Source: Woeseiaceae bacterium (lineage in GTDB: Bacteria > Pseudomonadota > Gammaproteobacteria > Steroidobacterales > Woeseiaceae). From it: a DNA stretch of 64,000 bases. The stretch covers positions 62,001-126,000 of the forward strand of contig JAJFKS010000005.1 of assembly GCA_021773115.1 (NCBI GenBank), read 5' to 3'. Below the pieces are notes generated by a model that saw only the letters and a list, made by a program, of their open reading frames with translations, was not told the origin of the DNA and ran no database searches. Made by a program: the position numbers and the translations under genes. Shown piece after piece: positions 16,093 through 24,090 of the stretch (position 1 is its first letter; the number at the start of each line of letters is the position of its first letter).

Positions 16093-18030
16093 ATTAATTC
16101 TCGTTGCACACGTTGTGGGCTGGTCCTGATAAGTGCATCGATATTGGCGATAGCACTGCCCGCATTTGCGCTGGAATACAAAGAAGCCCCGGAACTTGCT
16201 GCCGCCGTGGCAGCCGGCGAATTGCCGCCTGTTGCCGATCGACTTCCCGACGAACCGCAAGTCGTCGCCCCGTTTAACGCTATTGGCAAGTATGGAAACG
16301 AGCTGCGATTTGGTCTTTCCGGACAGGCCAATCACGATCCTATTCGAGCCTGGGGAAATATGGGGCTCGTTCAGCATGACTACGACAGTAATTATACGGA
16401 GGTCATTCCACACGTCGCTGAGTCCTTCGATGTTAACGACGACAACACGGTATTCACTTTCTACCTGCGTAAAGGAATGAAGTGGTCCGATGGCACACCG
16501 TTCACAGCGGAGGATATTGAATTCGCGGTAAACGACATTCTACTTCACGAAGACTTGCAACCCGTGTCGCCGGTCTGGAGTGCAGGTGGTGAGGTTGTTG
16601 AATTCCGAAAGATTGACGACTACACCGTCGAATTCTCATTCACGGTTCCTTACAGCGAATTCCTCTACGTATTGGCTGATCGCCGCTATCTTCAACCCAC
16701 GCTGTATCAGAAAGCTTATTGTTCCAGAGCCCACCCTGACTACAACCCAAATCTCGAGGCAGAGCTGGAAGCGAACAACCTGACTGATTGGCGTGACTAT
16801 CTACGCAAGCTTTCCGGCGATCCCCACATCGTTGGCATACGCTTTGAGAACCCCGATCGACCTACACTTGAGGCGTGGAAAATCGTCGTGCCTTACAAGG
16901 GCGGTTCAACCCAGGTAATTCTCGAGAGAAACCCCTTTTTCTGGCAGGTCGACACCGAAGGTAATCAACTTCCGTATATCAATAAGCTCGTCGGGCTTAT
17001 CTATGGAGATCCTGAAGGGATGCTGCTGGGAGCGATTGGTGGCGACAATGACCTGGGATATACCATTATCGGCACGCCGGCCAATCGCCCATTGCTGGCG
17101 AAAACAGCAAAACACCATGGCTCGGAACTCTATCCGGCTACGGCCATAGGTGGTACCAGTTTGCTATTCCAGTTGAATCTGACGCACAAAGATCCCGAAC
17201 TTCGGGCGCTGTTCAACGAGAAGAATTTTCGCGTAGCGCTCTCAATTGGCTTCGATCGTCAGGAAGTTATCGATACCGCCCTGTTTGGCGACGGTGTTCC
17301 ATGGCACAACGCGCCGTTTGAAGATAGCCCTATGTATCACGAGCGATATGCTACGCAGTATCTGAAATTCGATAAGAACGAGGCTAACAGCTTACTTGAC
17401 GGAATCGGCCTGGGCGAACGAAACTCCGACGGCATCAGGCTCTTGCCGAGTGGTCGACCTGTGCATTTCGTTGTGGAAGCGATCGACCGTCCGCCAGAGC
17501 GTATTGACCAACTCGAAATGATGACGCAACAGTGGCGCGATAATCTTGGTGTCGACGTTCGGCCGAATATCACAGAGACCTCACTGATGTTTTCACGAGT
17601 CAACAACAATAATCATGATGCGGCCATTTGGTCCGACTTCGCGAGTTGGCTGCAGGGACGGGTCCCCTACAGTTTGGTCCCGCTCGAGTTTGACTCCCGC
17701 TGGGGTATCGCCTGGGTGGATTGGTACAAGAGCGATGGCAAGCGCGGCGAAGAACCACCCGATCACATCAAAAAGCGTGTTTATCTTTATCAAATGTCCA
17801 AGGGCGCGCCGACCGCTGAAGCCCGAATAGACTACTTCCAGCAAATAGCCGAGATTGCCGCAGATCAATTTGAGACTTTCGGAGTTTCAAAGAACATGAC
17901 GAACTACGGGCTCAAAAAAATCGCACTGAAAAACGTCCGTCCAAGCAACCCTGGCTCGAACCAGTACCCTTTGTCACTTCAGCGCCCCTGGACTTACTTC
18001 TGGGACACCGAATCAGGTAACCGTCCATAA
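16093..18030 (+). CDS. ABC transporter oligomer-binding protein (SBP_bac_5), AUU start
   Basis: 645 aa. Periplasmic binding protein of the peptide/nickel/oligosaccharide family: VIPHVAESFDVNDDNTVFTFYLRKGMKWSDG-type motif, then VDTEGNQLPYIN and FRVALSIGFDRQEV. Unusually long for the family (ordinary DppA is about 535 aa), like the larger binding proteins used for oligosaccharides. Start choice: an in-frame TAG at 16075-16077 limits the gene; the first usual start, TTG 16144, would remove the signal peptide core. ATT at 16093 lies 6 nt after GGGAG and gives a full signal peptide (N-S-R-C-T-R..., ending ALPAFA). CTG 16090 is the only near alternative. First gene of a four-gene import cassette, probably for uronate oligomers. 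Confidence 0.88.
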   Translation: MNSRCTRCGLVLISASILAIALPAFALEYKEAPELAAAVAAGELPPVADRLPDEPQVVAPFNAIGKYGNELRFGLSGQANHDPIRAWGNMGLVQHDYDSNYTEVIPHVAESFDVNDDNTVFTFYLRKGMKWSDGTPFTAEDIEFAVNDILLHEDLQPVSPVWSAGGEVVEFRKIDDYTVEFSFTVPYSEFLYVLADRRYLQPTLYQKAYCSRAHPDYNPNLEAELEANNLTDWRDYLRKLSGDPHIVGIRFENPDRPTLEAWKIVVPYKGGSTQVILERNPFFWQVDTEGNQLPYINKLVGLIYGDPEGMLLGAIGGDNDLGYTIIGTPANRPLLAKTAKHHGSELYPATAIGGTSLLFQLNLTHKDPELRALFNEKNFRVALSIGFDRQEVIDTALFGDGVPWHNAPFEDSPMYHERYATQYLKFDKNEANSLLDGIGLGERNSDGIRLLPSGRPVHFVVEAIDRPPERIDQLEMMTQQWRDNLGVDVRPNITETSLMFSRVNNNNHDAAIWSDFASWLQGRVPYSLVPLEFDSRWGIAWVDWYKSDGKRGEEPPDHIKKRVYLYQMSKGAPTAEARIDYFQQIAEIAADQFETFGVSKNMTNYGLKKIALKNVRPSNPGSNQYPLSLQRPWTYFWDTESGNRP

Positions 18031-18045
18031 TTTGAGGCGTGCATA

Positions 18046-19029
18046 ATTCTTGAATTCATCATCAAGCGTATTCTCTGGACGATTCCAATCCTGTTCCTGG
18101 TTTCGTTACTTGCGTTCGCAATTATGCAAGCACCGCCCGGTGACTTCGTTACCGCATTGAGTGCCTCCCTGACGGCGCGGGGGGAGCAAGTCGACCTTGT
18201 TCAACTCGAGTCAATTCGTGAGCGCTTCGGTCTCGATCAGCCGTTCCTCGTTCAATACTGGAAGTGGATCAGCGGTGTACTGGTTGGCGACTTTGGTGTG
18301 TCGTTCGAGTGGCGCCAGCCAGTCGGCGAACTTATTGGAGAGCGAATGGCACTGTCGCTGATACTGGCACTTGCGACGGTGCTTTTTACATGGGCAGTCG
18401 CGCTGCCAATCGGCGTTTATTCGGCGGTTAAAAAATACACGATCGGTGACTACCTCATTACGACGATCGGATTTATTGGCCTCGCGACGCCCAATTTCTT
18501 GCTGGCACTTGTCCTCATGTATGTCGGCGTTGTTCACTTTGGAAGCGACGTCACAGGATTGTTTTCTCCCGAGTTTCGAAATGCCCCCTGGTCATTCGCG
18601 AGGTTCAAGGACCTTCTGGCTCACTTGTGGATCCCCGTTGTCATCCTTGGCACGTCATCATCCGCGAGCATCATTCGAATTATGCGGGCCAATTTGCTTG
18701 ATGAGCTTCCCAAGCCCTATGTCACAACAGCGAGGGCGAAAGGTCTCTCCGAGTTCAAACTTCTGATGACCTATCCGGTTCGTGTCGCATTGAGTCCCTT
18801 TATTTCAACGATTGGATGGATGTTCCCTCAAATTATTAGCGGTTCCGTCATTGTGTCGATCGTGTTATCCCTGCCGACAGCCGGTCCCATGTTGTTGACC
18901 TCACTCAAAGCGCAAGACATGTACCTGGCGGGCTCATTTGTCCTGCTTCTCAGTATTCTCTCGGTTCTGGGAATGTTGGTCTCAGACGTTTTGCTTGCAC
19001 TTGTCGATCCGCGAGTTCGAAGAAGATAG
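18046..19029 (+). CDS. ABC transporter permease 1 (DppB-type), AUU start
   Basis: 327 aa. Inner-membrane permease of the oligopeptide/oligosaccharide class: six predicted membrane spans, the EAA-loop segment YVTTARAKGL (about 225) and the typical N terminus LEFIIKRILWTIPILF leading to QAPPGDF. The first ATG in frame (18124) falls inside the conserved end of helix 1 and would delete that helix. ATT 18046 stands 8 nt after GAGG and aligns with the Met of the usual ML-FI-KRLLW start; ATA 18043 is the only near alternative. It follows the binding-protein gene by 15 bp. Two successive genes with apparent AUU initiation are striking. Confidence 0.88.
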   Translation: MLEFIIKRILWTIPILFLVSLLAFAIMQAPPGDFVTALSASLTARGEQVDLVQLESIRERFGLDQPFLVQYWKWISGVLVGDFGVSFEWRQPVGELIGERMALSLILALATVLFTWAVALPIGVYSAVKKYTIGDYLITTIGFIGLATPNFLLALVLMYVGVVHFGSDVTGLFSPEFRNAPWSFARFKDLLAHLWIPVVILGTSSSASIIRIMRANLLDELPKPYVTTARAKGLSEFKLLMTYPVRVALSPFISTIGWMFPQIISGSVIVSIVLSLPTAGPMLLTSLKAQDMYLAGSFVLLLSILSVLGMLVSDVLLALVDPRVRRR

Positions 19030-19036
19030 ATGACGA

Positions 19037-20185
19037 ATGACTGACATCGACAAAGAAACGGCAGTCGAAAATTCGCCGCAGGCAACCCTTGCTCACGCGT
19101 CGCAATGGCGACTGATGTGGTACAACTTTCGCCAGCACCGGCTGGCGGTGTTCGGCGGAATCATCATCCTGATTCTGTATATCGTCGCCTTGTTTGCAGA
19201 ATTCATTGCGCCCTTTGATCCACATTCGTCGACGTCGAAGAATGTCTATCACCCGCCGCAACTCATTAAGTTTATAGATCACGACGAAGATGGTGGCTGG
19301 TCATTTCGACCGCATGTTCAACAGATGGAGCTGAACCGGGACCGTGTCACCCTTGAAGGGAACTATACGCCGGTGTCTGGCCGGAAAGTTTATCTGAGGC
19401 TGTTCGGAAAGGGCGATCCCTATAAGTTATGGGGCAAATTTGAGATGAGCCGACACCTGATCGCCCCTGCTAATCCTGGAGAACGATTTTATCTGCTCGG
19501 CGCGGATCGCCTGGGGCGCGATATGCTAAGCCGCACAATTACCGGCACGAGAGTATCCATGTCCATTGGACTTGTCGGCGTAACCCTGAGTCTGGTCATC
19601 GGAATTTTTCTGGGTGGTATATCCGGCTATTATCGTGGAGCGATTGATACGGTAGTGCAGCGTACTATCGAGATCATGATCGCGCTGCCGACGATTCCGT
19701 TGTGGCTGGCCCTGAGTGCAGCGATGCCGAAGGACTGGGACACGGTAACCCGGTATTTCGCCATAACCATAATTCTGTCACTAGTGGGGTGGACGGAACT
19801 CGCCCGCGTAGTCAGGGGACGCTTTTTGTCGCTACGAGCCGAAGACTACGTGACGGCTGCGCGACTTGATGGGGGTTCACAATCCCGCATCATTTTCCGA
19901 CATATATTGCCCTCCATGACCAGTCACATTATCGCCGCAGTGACGCTTGCGATTCCTGCGATGATTATGGCGGAAACCGCGCTTTCGTTTCTCGGTCTTG
20001 GGTTGTTGCCGCCTGCAGTTTCGTGGGGCGTACTTCTGCTGGAAGTGCAGAATATCCGATCGATCGCAGCAGGCCCATGGCTATTCTTGCCGGGCGGAAT
20101 GGTTCTGATAACGGTTCTTGCCTTTAACTTTCTTGGCGACGGACTGCGTGATGCAGCAGATCCTTATGCATCCAAAGGGCATTGA
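19037..20185 (+). CDS. ABC transporter permease 2 (DppC-type)
   Basis: 382 aa, ATG 19037, only 7 bp after permease 1. N-terminal helix (VFGGIIILILYIVALFAEFIAPFDP) is followed by a roughly 100-residue soluble insertion (about 65-150, with HVQQMELNRDRV and KVYLRLFGKGDPY) before the transport domain, a form seen in the longer DppC-like permeases. The core shows GADRLGRDMLSR, TRVSMSIG and the EAA loop DYVTAARLDGGSQ. It forms the channel heterodimer with permease 1. It ends just before, or overlapping a possible TTG of, the ATPase gene. Confidence 0.92.
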   Translation: MTDIDKETAVENSPQATLAHASQWRLMWYNFRQHRLAVFGGIIILILYIVALFAEFIAPFDPHSSTSKNVYHPPQLIKFIDHDEDGGWSFRPHVQQMELNRDRVTLEGNYTPVSGRKVYLRLFGKGDPYKLWGKFEMSRHLIAPANPGERFYLLGADRLGRDMLSRTITGTRVSMSIGLVGVTLSLVIGIFLGGISGYYRGAIDTVVQRTIEIMIALPTIPLWLALSAAMPKDWDTVTRYFAITIILSLVGWTELARVVRGRFLSLRAEDYVTAARLDGGSQSRIIFRHILPSMTSHIIAAVTLAIPAMIMAETALSFLGLGLLPPAVSWGVLLLEVQNIRSIAAGPWLFLPGGMVLITVLAFNFLGDGLRDAADPYASKGH

Positions 20186-20190
20186 TCAAC

Positions 20191-21942
20191 ATGAATGACC
20201 TATCTGCAGAAAATGCCAACAACATCGTTTTGGAAATCAAGAACCTCGTAACTGAGTTTCCAACGCGAGACGGAACATTCCGTGCAGTGGATGATGTCAG
20301 TTTCTCACTTAAGGCCGGGAAGACGCTCTGCGTTGTTGGTGAGAGCGGAAGTGGCAAAAGCGTTACCGCCCGTTCCATTCTGCAGATACTTGATTCACCT
20401 GGACGAATTGTCTCAGGTCAAATTCTACTTCACAGCTTACGTGGAATAGCGAGCGACGCTGATGGTCCCACAGACCTGGCCAGGCTAAAGCCGCGATCCA
20501 ATATAATACGGTCGATCCGAGGCCGTGAAATCGCCATGATCTTCCAGGAGCCGATGAGTTCATTGTCCCCGGTTCACCGCATCGGAAATCAAATCGCTGA
20601 AGTGCTGCGTTTGCATGAAGGGATGTCGAAAAAGCAGGCATGGGCACAAAGCGTAAATTTGCTGGATCAGGTCGGAATATCCGATCCTGCAGCGGCGGCT
20701 GATCGCTTCTCTTTCGAGTTCTCCGGCGGAATGCGGCAGCGCGCGATGATCGCTATGGCGCTGGCCTGCAACCCTTCGGTACTTATCGCAGATGAGCCGA
20801 CAACAGCGCTGGATGTCACGACCCAGGCCGAAGTTCTCGACCTCATCAAATCAATCCAGGCTGAACGGGATATGGCGGTTTTGTTCATCACCCATGATAT
20901 CGGGGTCGTCGCACAAATTGCCGATGAGGTTGTTGTCATGCGACAGGGCAAAGTCCTTGAACAGGGCGACGTATTCGGCATGTTCGAAAACCCAGGCCAC
21001 CCGTATACACGAGAGCTCATTTCTGGCGCTCGAGACCTCGACCAGCCCGCGGCCCAGCGCCTCGCAGCACGGGCGAGCCGAGATATTGGCGAGCTGATAC
21101 TGACAGCGACGGATGTTCGGAAAGAATTTACGATTTCAAAAAGCCTGTTCGGTTTGAGGCCCGACAAGATCGCGGTCGGGTTGAAAGATGCCAGTCTCGA
21201 ACTCTACGCGGGCGAAAACTTAGGGATAGTCGGTGAGAGCGGTTCCGGCAAAACGACGTTGGCTCGTTGTTTGCAGCGCGTCTATGACCTTAGCTCCGGA
21301 ACAATTCGCTATAGCGACCGAAACGGTGAGTCGGTGGATCTGGGATCCTTGCCGTCAAGCCAACTGCGGCCTTACTGGCGCGATATTCGCACGGTTTTTC
21401 AAGATCCATTTGGTTCGCTCAACCCGCGAATGACCGTCGCCGAAATTGTCGGTGAACCCATGCTCGTTTCAGGAGAACTGTCAGGTCGCGATCTGCAAAT
21501 GCGAGTTGAAGAACTACTCGAACTTGTGGGCCTTCCGGCATCAGCCGCTCAACGCTACCCTCACGCCTTTTCTGGTGGCCAGCGACAACGTGTCGCAATT
21601 GCACGGGCGATTGGTCCGCGGCCGAGGATTATCATTGCGGACGAACCGACCTCGGCTCTTGATCTGAGCTTGCGCGCGAAAACACTCGATTTACTGCTTA
21701 GCTTGCAAGAGCAAATGGATCTTAGTTTCGTTTTCGTAACCCATGATATCGCCGTCGTGCGCTACTTTTGCGATCGCGTAGCCGTAATGTACAAAGGCGG
21801 GATTGTCGAAGTGGGTGACTCGGAGACGATTTGCTCCGACCCACAGCACCCGTATACACAATCTCTGTTATCCGCTGTCCCTCGCCCGGACCCGCTGCAA
21901 CGCGGTAATACTCGTGTGCGCTATTCTGAATCGGTCGATTAG
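20191..21942 (+). CDS. ABC transporter fused dual ATPase (DppD-DppF-like)
   Basis: 583 aa from ATG 20191 (TTG 20182 is also in frame). Two complete nucleotide-binding domains in one chain, each with Walker A GESGSGKS/T (about 44-51 and 348-355), signature FSGGMRQR and FSGGQRQR, and Walker B LIADEPTT and IIADEPTS; each ends with the HPYT segment typical of peptide-type ATPases. It powers import through the two permeases. YejF/GsiA-like domain fusion removes the need for two separate ATPase genes. Its TAG stop overlaps the TAA of the convergent PL7 gene in the four bases 21939-21942. Confidence 0.93.
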   Translation: MNDLSAENANNIVLEIKNLVTEFPTRDGTFRAVDDVSFSLKAGKTLCVVGESGSGKSVTARSILQILDSPGRIVSGQILLHSLRGIASDADGPTDLARLKPRSNIIRSIRGREIAMIFQEPMSSLSPVHRIGNQIAEVLRLHEGMSKKQAWAQSVNLLDQVGISDPAAAADRFSFEFSGGMRQRAMIAMALACNPSVLIADEPTTALDVTTQAEVLDLIKSIQAERDMAVLFITHDIGVVAQIADEVVVMRQGKVLEQGDVFGMFENPGHPYTRELISGARDLDQPAAQRLAARASRDIGELILTATDVRKEFTISKSLFGLRPDKIAVGLKDASLELYAGENLGIVGESGSGKTTLARCLQRVYDLSSGTIRYSDRNGESVDLGSLPSSQLRPYWRDIRTVFQDPFGSLNPRMTVAEIVGEPMLVSGELSGRDLQMRVEELLELVGLPASAAQRYPHAFSGGQRQRVAIARAIGPRPRIIIADEPTSALDLSLRAKTLDLLLSLQEQMDLSFVFVTHDIAVVRYFCDRVAVMYKGGIVEVGDSETICSDPQHPYTQSLLSAVPRPDPLQRGNTRVRYSESVD

Positions 21943-23030
21943 TTCGCCGAGGATTCACTCACGACCAGGCTGTGGAAGGTTGTTTGGGCGTAATTCCCGT
22001 TGGCTTGATCCGTTTCCCAGACGCCTGTTCCGGGGCATGCAGGATAGCGCCAGCTTTCATTCACACTGGCACTGCATTGATTGTAGGTGCCCGCTTTGAA
22101 GTAGAGCGGATCACCAGCATAGCCTCGCGGATGGTCAGCATCATCGACGTATCCGTTTGCGTCGACATTGTCAGCGAGATTGATTTCGTGTCGAACGGTA
22201 CCTTTACTATCATTCTCAAAGACGAGATACATCGTGTCCTGGTGCACATTAACGGTGTAACTAAACACCTCACCCAAAGCGATGCCGCGGTCACCAGGAT
22301 CGTCCGGATTATCCCAGCTGTTTCCCCATACCGCATAGGCTATGTCAGTCCGGTTTGGGTCCTCTGTAGGAAGGTTTCTTTCATAGGCCCAAAAGACCGA
22401 GCCATTTTCATGTTGCGGCCACTTCTTGTAAAAAATCTTGAGAGGTTCGTTGCCGTAACCGAAGCCATCTGTTTTCTCATCCAGTTTTTGTGCATGAATC
22501 TGGCCAACTACCACAGAGTAAGCAGGGGGTTTGTGGGAGTGATCCGCATTCAGTGAGACGTGATCCACTTGCAAGGTCGCCACCATCTTGCTGCCTATAG
22601 AGGCATAGAGATCTGAATCCTCGTGAGAGGCTAAGACAAAATTGCTGGCCGGCGACGATGAACTGATGGAAGTGTCTGATCCGCCGCTCCTATAGTGCAA
22701 TTCGCTGCGCGTATTGGTGGACGTTGGGGAAGTTGTTGCCTTGTTTGGGCTGGTGAACACAATGTGGTCATTCTCATCGAGATAGAAAAAGTCGGGATGT
22801 GAATAGGTTTGAAGCTCCGTGACGCCGATGTTATCGGCCCGCTCATCCCCGTCCATATCCAGCGGCAAAGTTATTGACCAATGACTCAGGTCGAAAACGC
22901 TCGCCGGGACCCGCGCCGGTTCATTGGCGACTGACTTTTGTGCCTGTGAGCTAGTGGGCTCGGAACAGGCAACTCCCAGACAAGCGCTCGCGGTTAGAGC
23001 CAGTAGATTTACTTTCTTAGTGTTAAACAT
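21939..23030 (-). CDS. PL7 alginate lyase 2, lipoprotein
   Basis: 363 aa, ATG 23030 with GGGA site; lipoprotein signal with lipobox GVACS. Alginate_lyase2 fold with FDLSHWSITLP, NTRSELH, GQIHAQ and YFKAGTYNQC. It aligns along its whole length with the first PL7, roughly 60 percent identical by eye, so the two arose by duplication. One difference lies in the first conserved strand, where the second Arg of RSELR is His here; the catalytic first Arg is kept. That may alter substrate length or M/G preference. Its upstream region contains direct-repeat site A, with a -10-like TATTCT 11 nt beyond it, the same spacing as for PL6. Confidence 0.95.
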   Translation of the reverse strand: MFNTKKVNLLALTASACLGVACSEPTSSQAQKSVANEPARVPASVFDLSHWSITLPLDMDGDERADNIGVTELQTYSHPDFFYLDENDHIVFTSPNKATTSPTSTNTRSELHYRSGGSDTSISSSSPASNFVLASHEDSDLYASIGSKMVATLQVDHVSLNADHSHKPPAYSVVVGQIHAQKLDEKTDGFGYGNEPLKIFYKKWPQHENGSVFWAYERNLPTEDPNRTDIAYAVWGNSWDNPDDPGDRGIALGEVFSYTVNVHQDTMYLVFENDSKGTVRHEINLADNVDANGYVDDADHPRGYAGDPLYFKAGTYNQCSASVNESWRYPACPGTGVWETDQANGNYAQTTFHSLVVSESSAN

Positions 23031-23125
23031 TATAAGATTCCCGACGTCAGTTTCACCGCCTCATACCAGGATCAATACCGGGACAGGTTGGCGATCCTGA
23101 ACCAAACCAGAATAAACCAGCTATT

Positions 23126-23141
23126 GTGACGTGATTGTGAC
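23126..23141 (-). promoter_or_regulatory. 11-bp-phased direct repeat GTCAC-N6-GTCAC (site A)
   Basis: Plus strand carries ATTGTGAC twice (23123-23130 and 23134-23141), 11 bp apart; toward PL7 this reads GTCAC-N6-GTCAC. After the proximal repeat, 11 nt separate it from TATTCT, a -10-like hexamer. A further inverted pair, GTGAC-N6-GTCAC, lies at about 23203-23218 nearer the regulator gene. Likely operator of the adjacent OmpR-type regulator for the lyase gene and perhaps for itself. Confidence 0.6.
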
Positions 23142-23382
23142 ACGTCGCTGTGGTGAGCCTCAGCACGCATACCCCGCCTGCAGCTTTGAGCACACCGTCT
23201 CAAGTGACAAACAGGTCACAATCGATCGTTCAGTCTATACCCTGATCTATATTTCCTGAGAATTGAAGGATGACGCTCAAGCAAGACCTTTTCGTGTTCC
23301 GGACCTGCATAGCCGGCGTCGTTGACGCCACCGTATCCGAACTTAAAGCAAAGGTCGGATATACTTTCCGCTTCTGAATGGT

Positions 23383-24090
23383 ATGAGCGCTATCTCGATG
23401 AGCCCTCGCGAAACAACGCCAATTCTCCTGGTGGAAGACGATTCCAATCTTGCGGGATCGTTGGCCGACTACCTGGGTGATTGCGACTACGACGTTGACT
23501 TTGCATTCAACGGGGCCAGTTGCCTCGAGCTTGCTCGTCGAAATGAGTACGCTGTGATTATCATGGACGTTTCCATGCCGGTGCTCGATGGTCTGTCGGC
23601 CTGCCAGCAACTGCGAACCGATCTTGAGATTGATACGCCGGTAATTTTTCTGACGGCCCGAGATACACTTGATGACAAAATCGCCGGATACGATTCGGGT
23701 GGCGACGACTATCTTGTGAAACCATTTGCGCCCAAGGAACTGGTGTGCCGAATCGAGGCCCTTCGAAAGCGGCAGTACACGAACCGTAGCGTTGACAGGT
23801 CTATCGGTGGCCTTTCCATTTACCCAAAGCGTCTGCAGGTTAGCTTTGGCGAACAGTTGCTTGAACTTCAGGCCGTGCATATTCAAATACTCATGCTTCT
23901 TGCCGATGCAGCACCCGCGGTGGTCAGCAAGAGGGCGCTCGAAATCGCGTTGTGGCCCGATCAAACGCCACGGAGTAACCCACTTCGTACACATATCTAT
24001 CGACTTCGACGGCAACTGGACGAAAAGTTTGGTTACCACTTTATCGAAACAGTGCATGGCCTGGGATATCGAATTGACGTTCCTGACTAG
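23383..24090 (+). CDS. OmpR-family response regulator
   Basis: 235 aa (ATG 23398 is an alternative start). Receiver domain at residues 13-125 with acidic pocket VEDD, phospho-acceptor D62 in IIMDVSMP, Thr in FLTARD and Lys in LVKPFAPKE; C-terminal Trans_reg_C winged helix (about 140-232) ending THIYRLRRQLDEKFG...VHGLGYRID. DNA-binding response regulator that partners the kinase encoded immediately downstream with overlapping ends. It lies divergently from the second PL7. OmpR-type proteins bind direct repeats spaced by one helical turn, matching sites A, B and C upstream of lyases and the TonB receptor; hence it probably senses alginate breakdown products or a related cue and activates the block (inference). 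Confidence 0.93.
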   Translation: MSAISMSPRETTPILLVEDDSNLAGSLADYLGDCDYDVDFAFNGASCLELARRNEYAVIIMDVSMPVLDGLSACQQLRTDLEIDTPVIFLTARDTLDDKIAGYDSGGDDYLVKPFAPKELVCRIEALRKRQYTNRSVDRSIGGLSIYPKRLQVSFGEQLLELQAVHIQILMLLADAAPAVVSKRALEIALWPDQTPRSNPLRTHIYRLRRQLDEKFGYHFIETVHGLGYRIDVPD

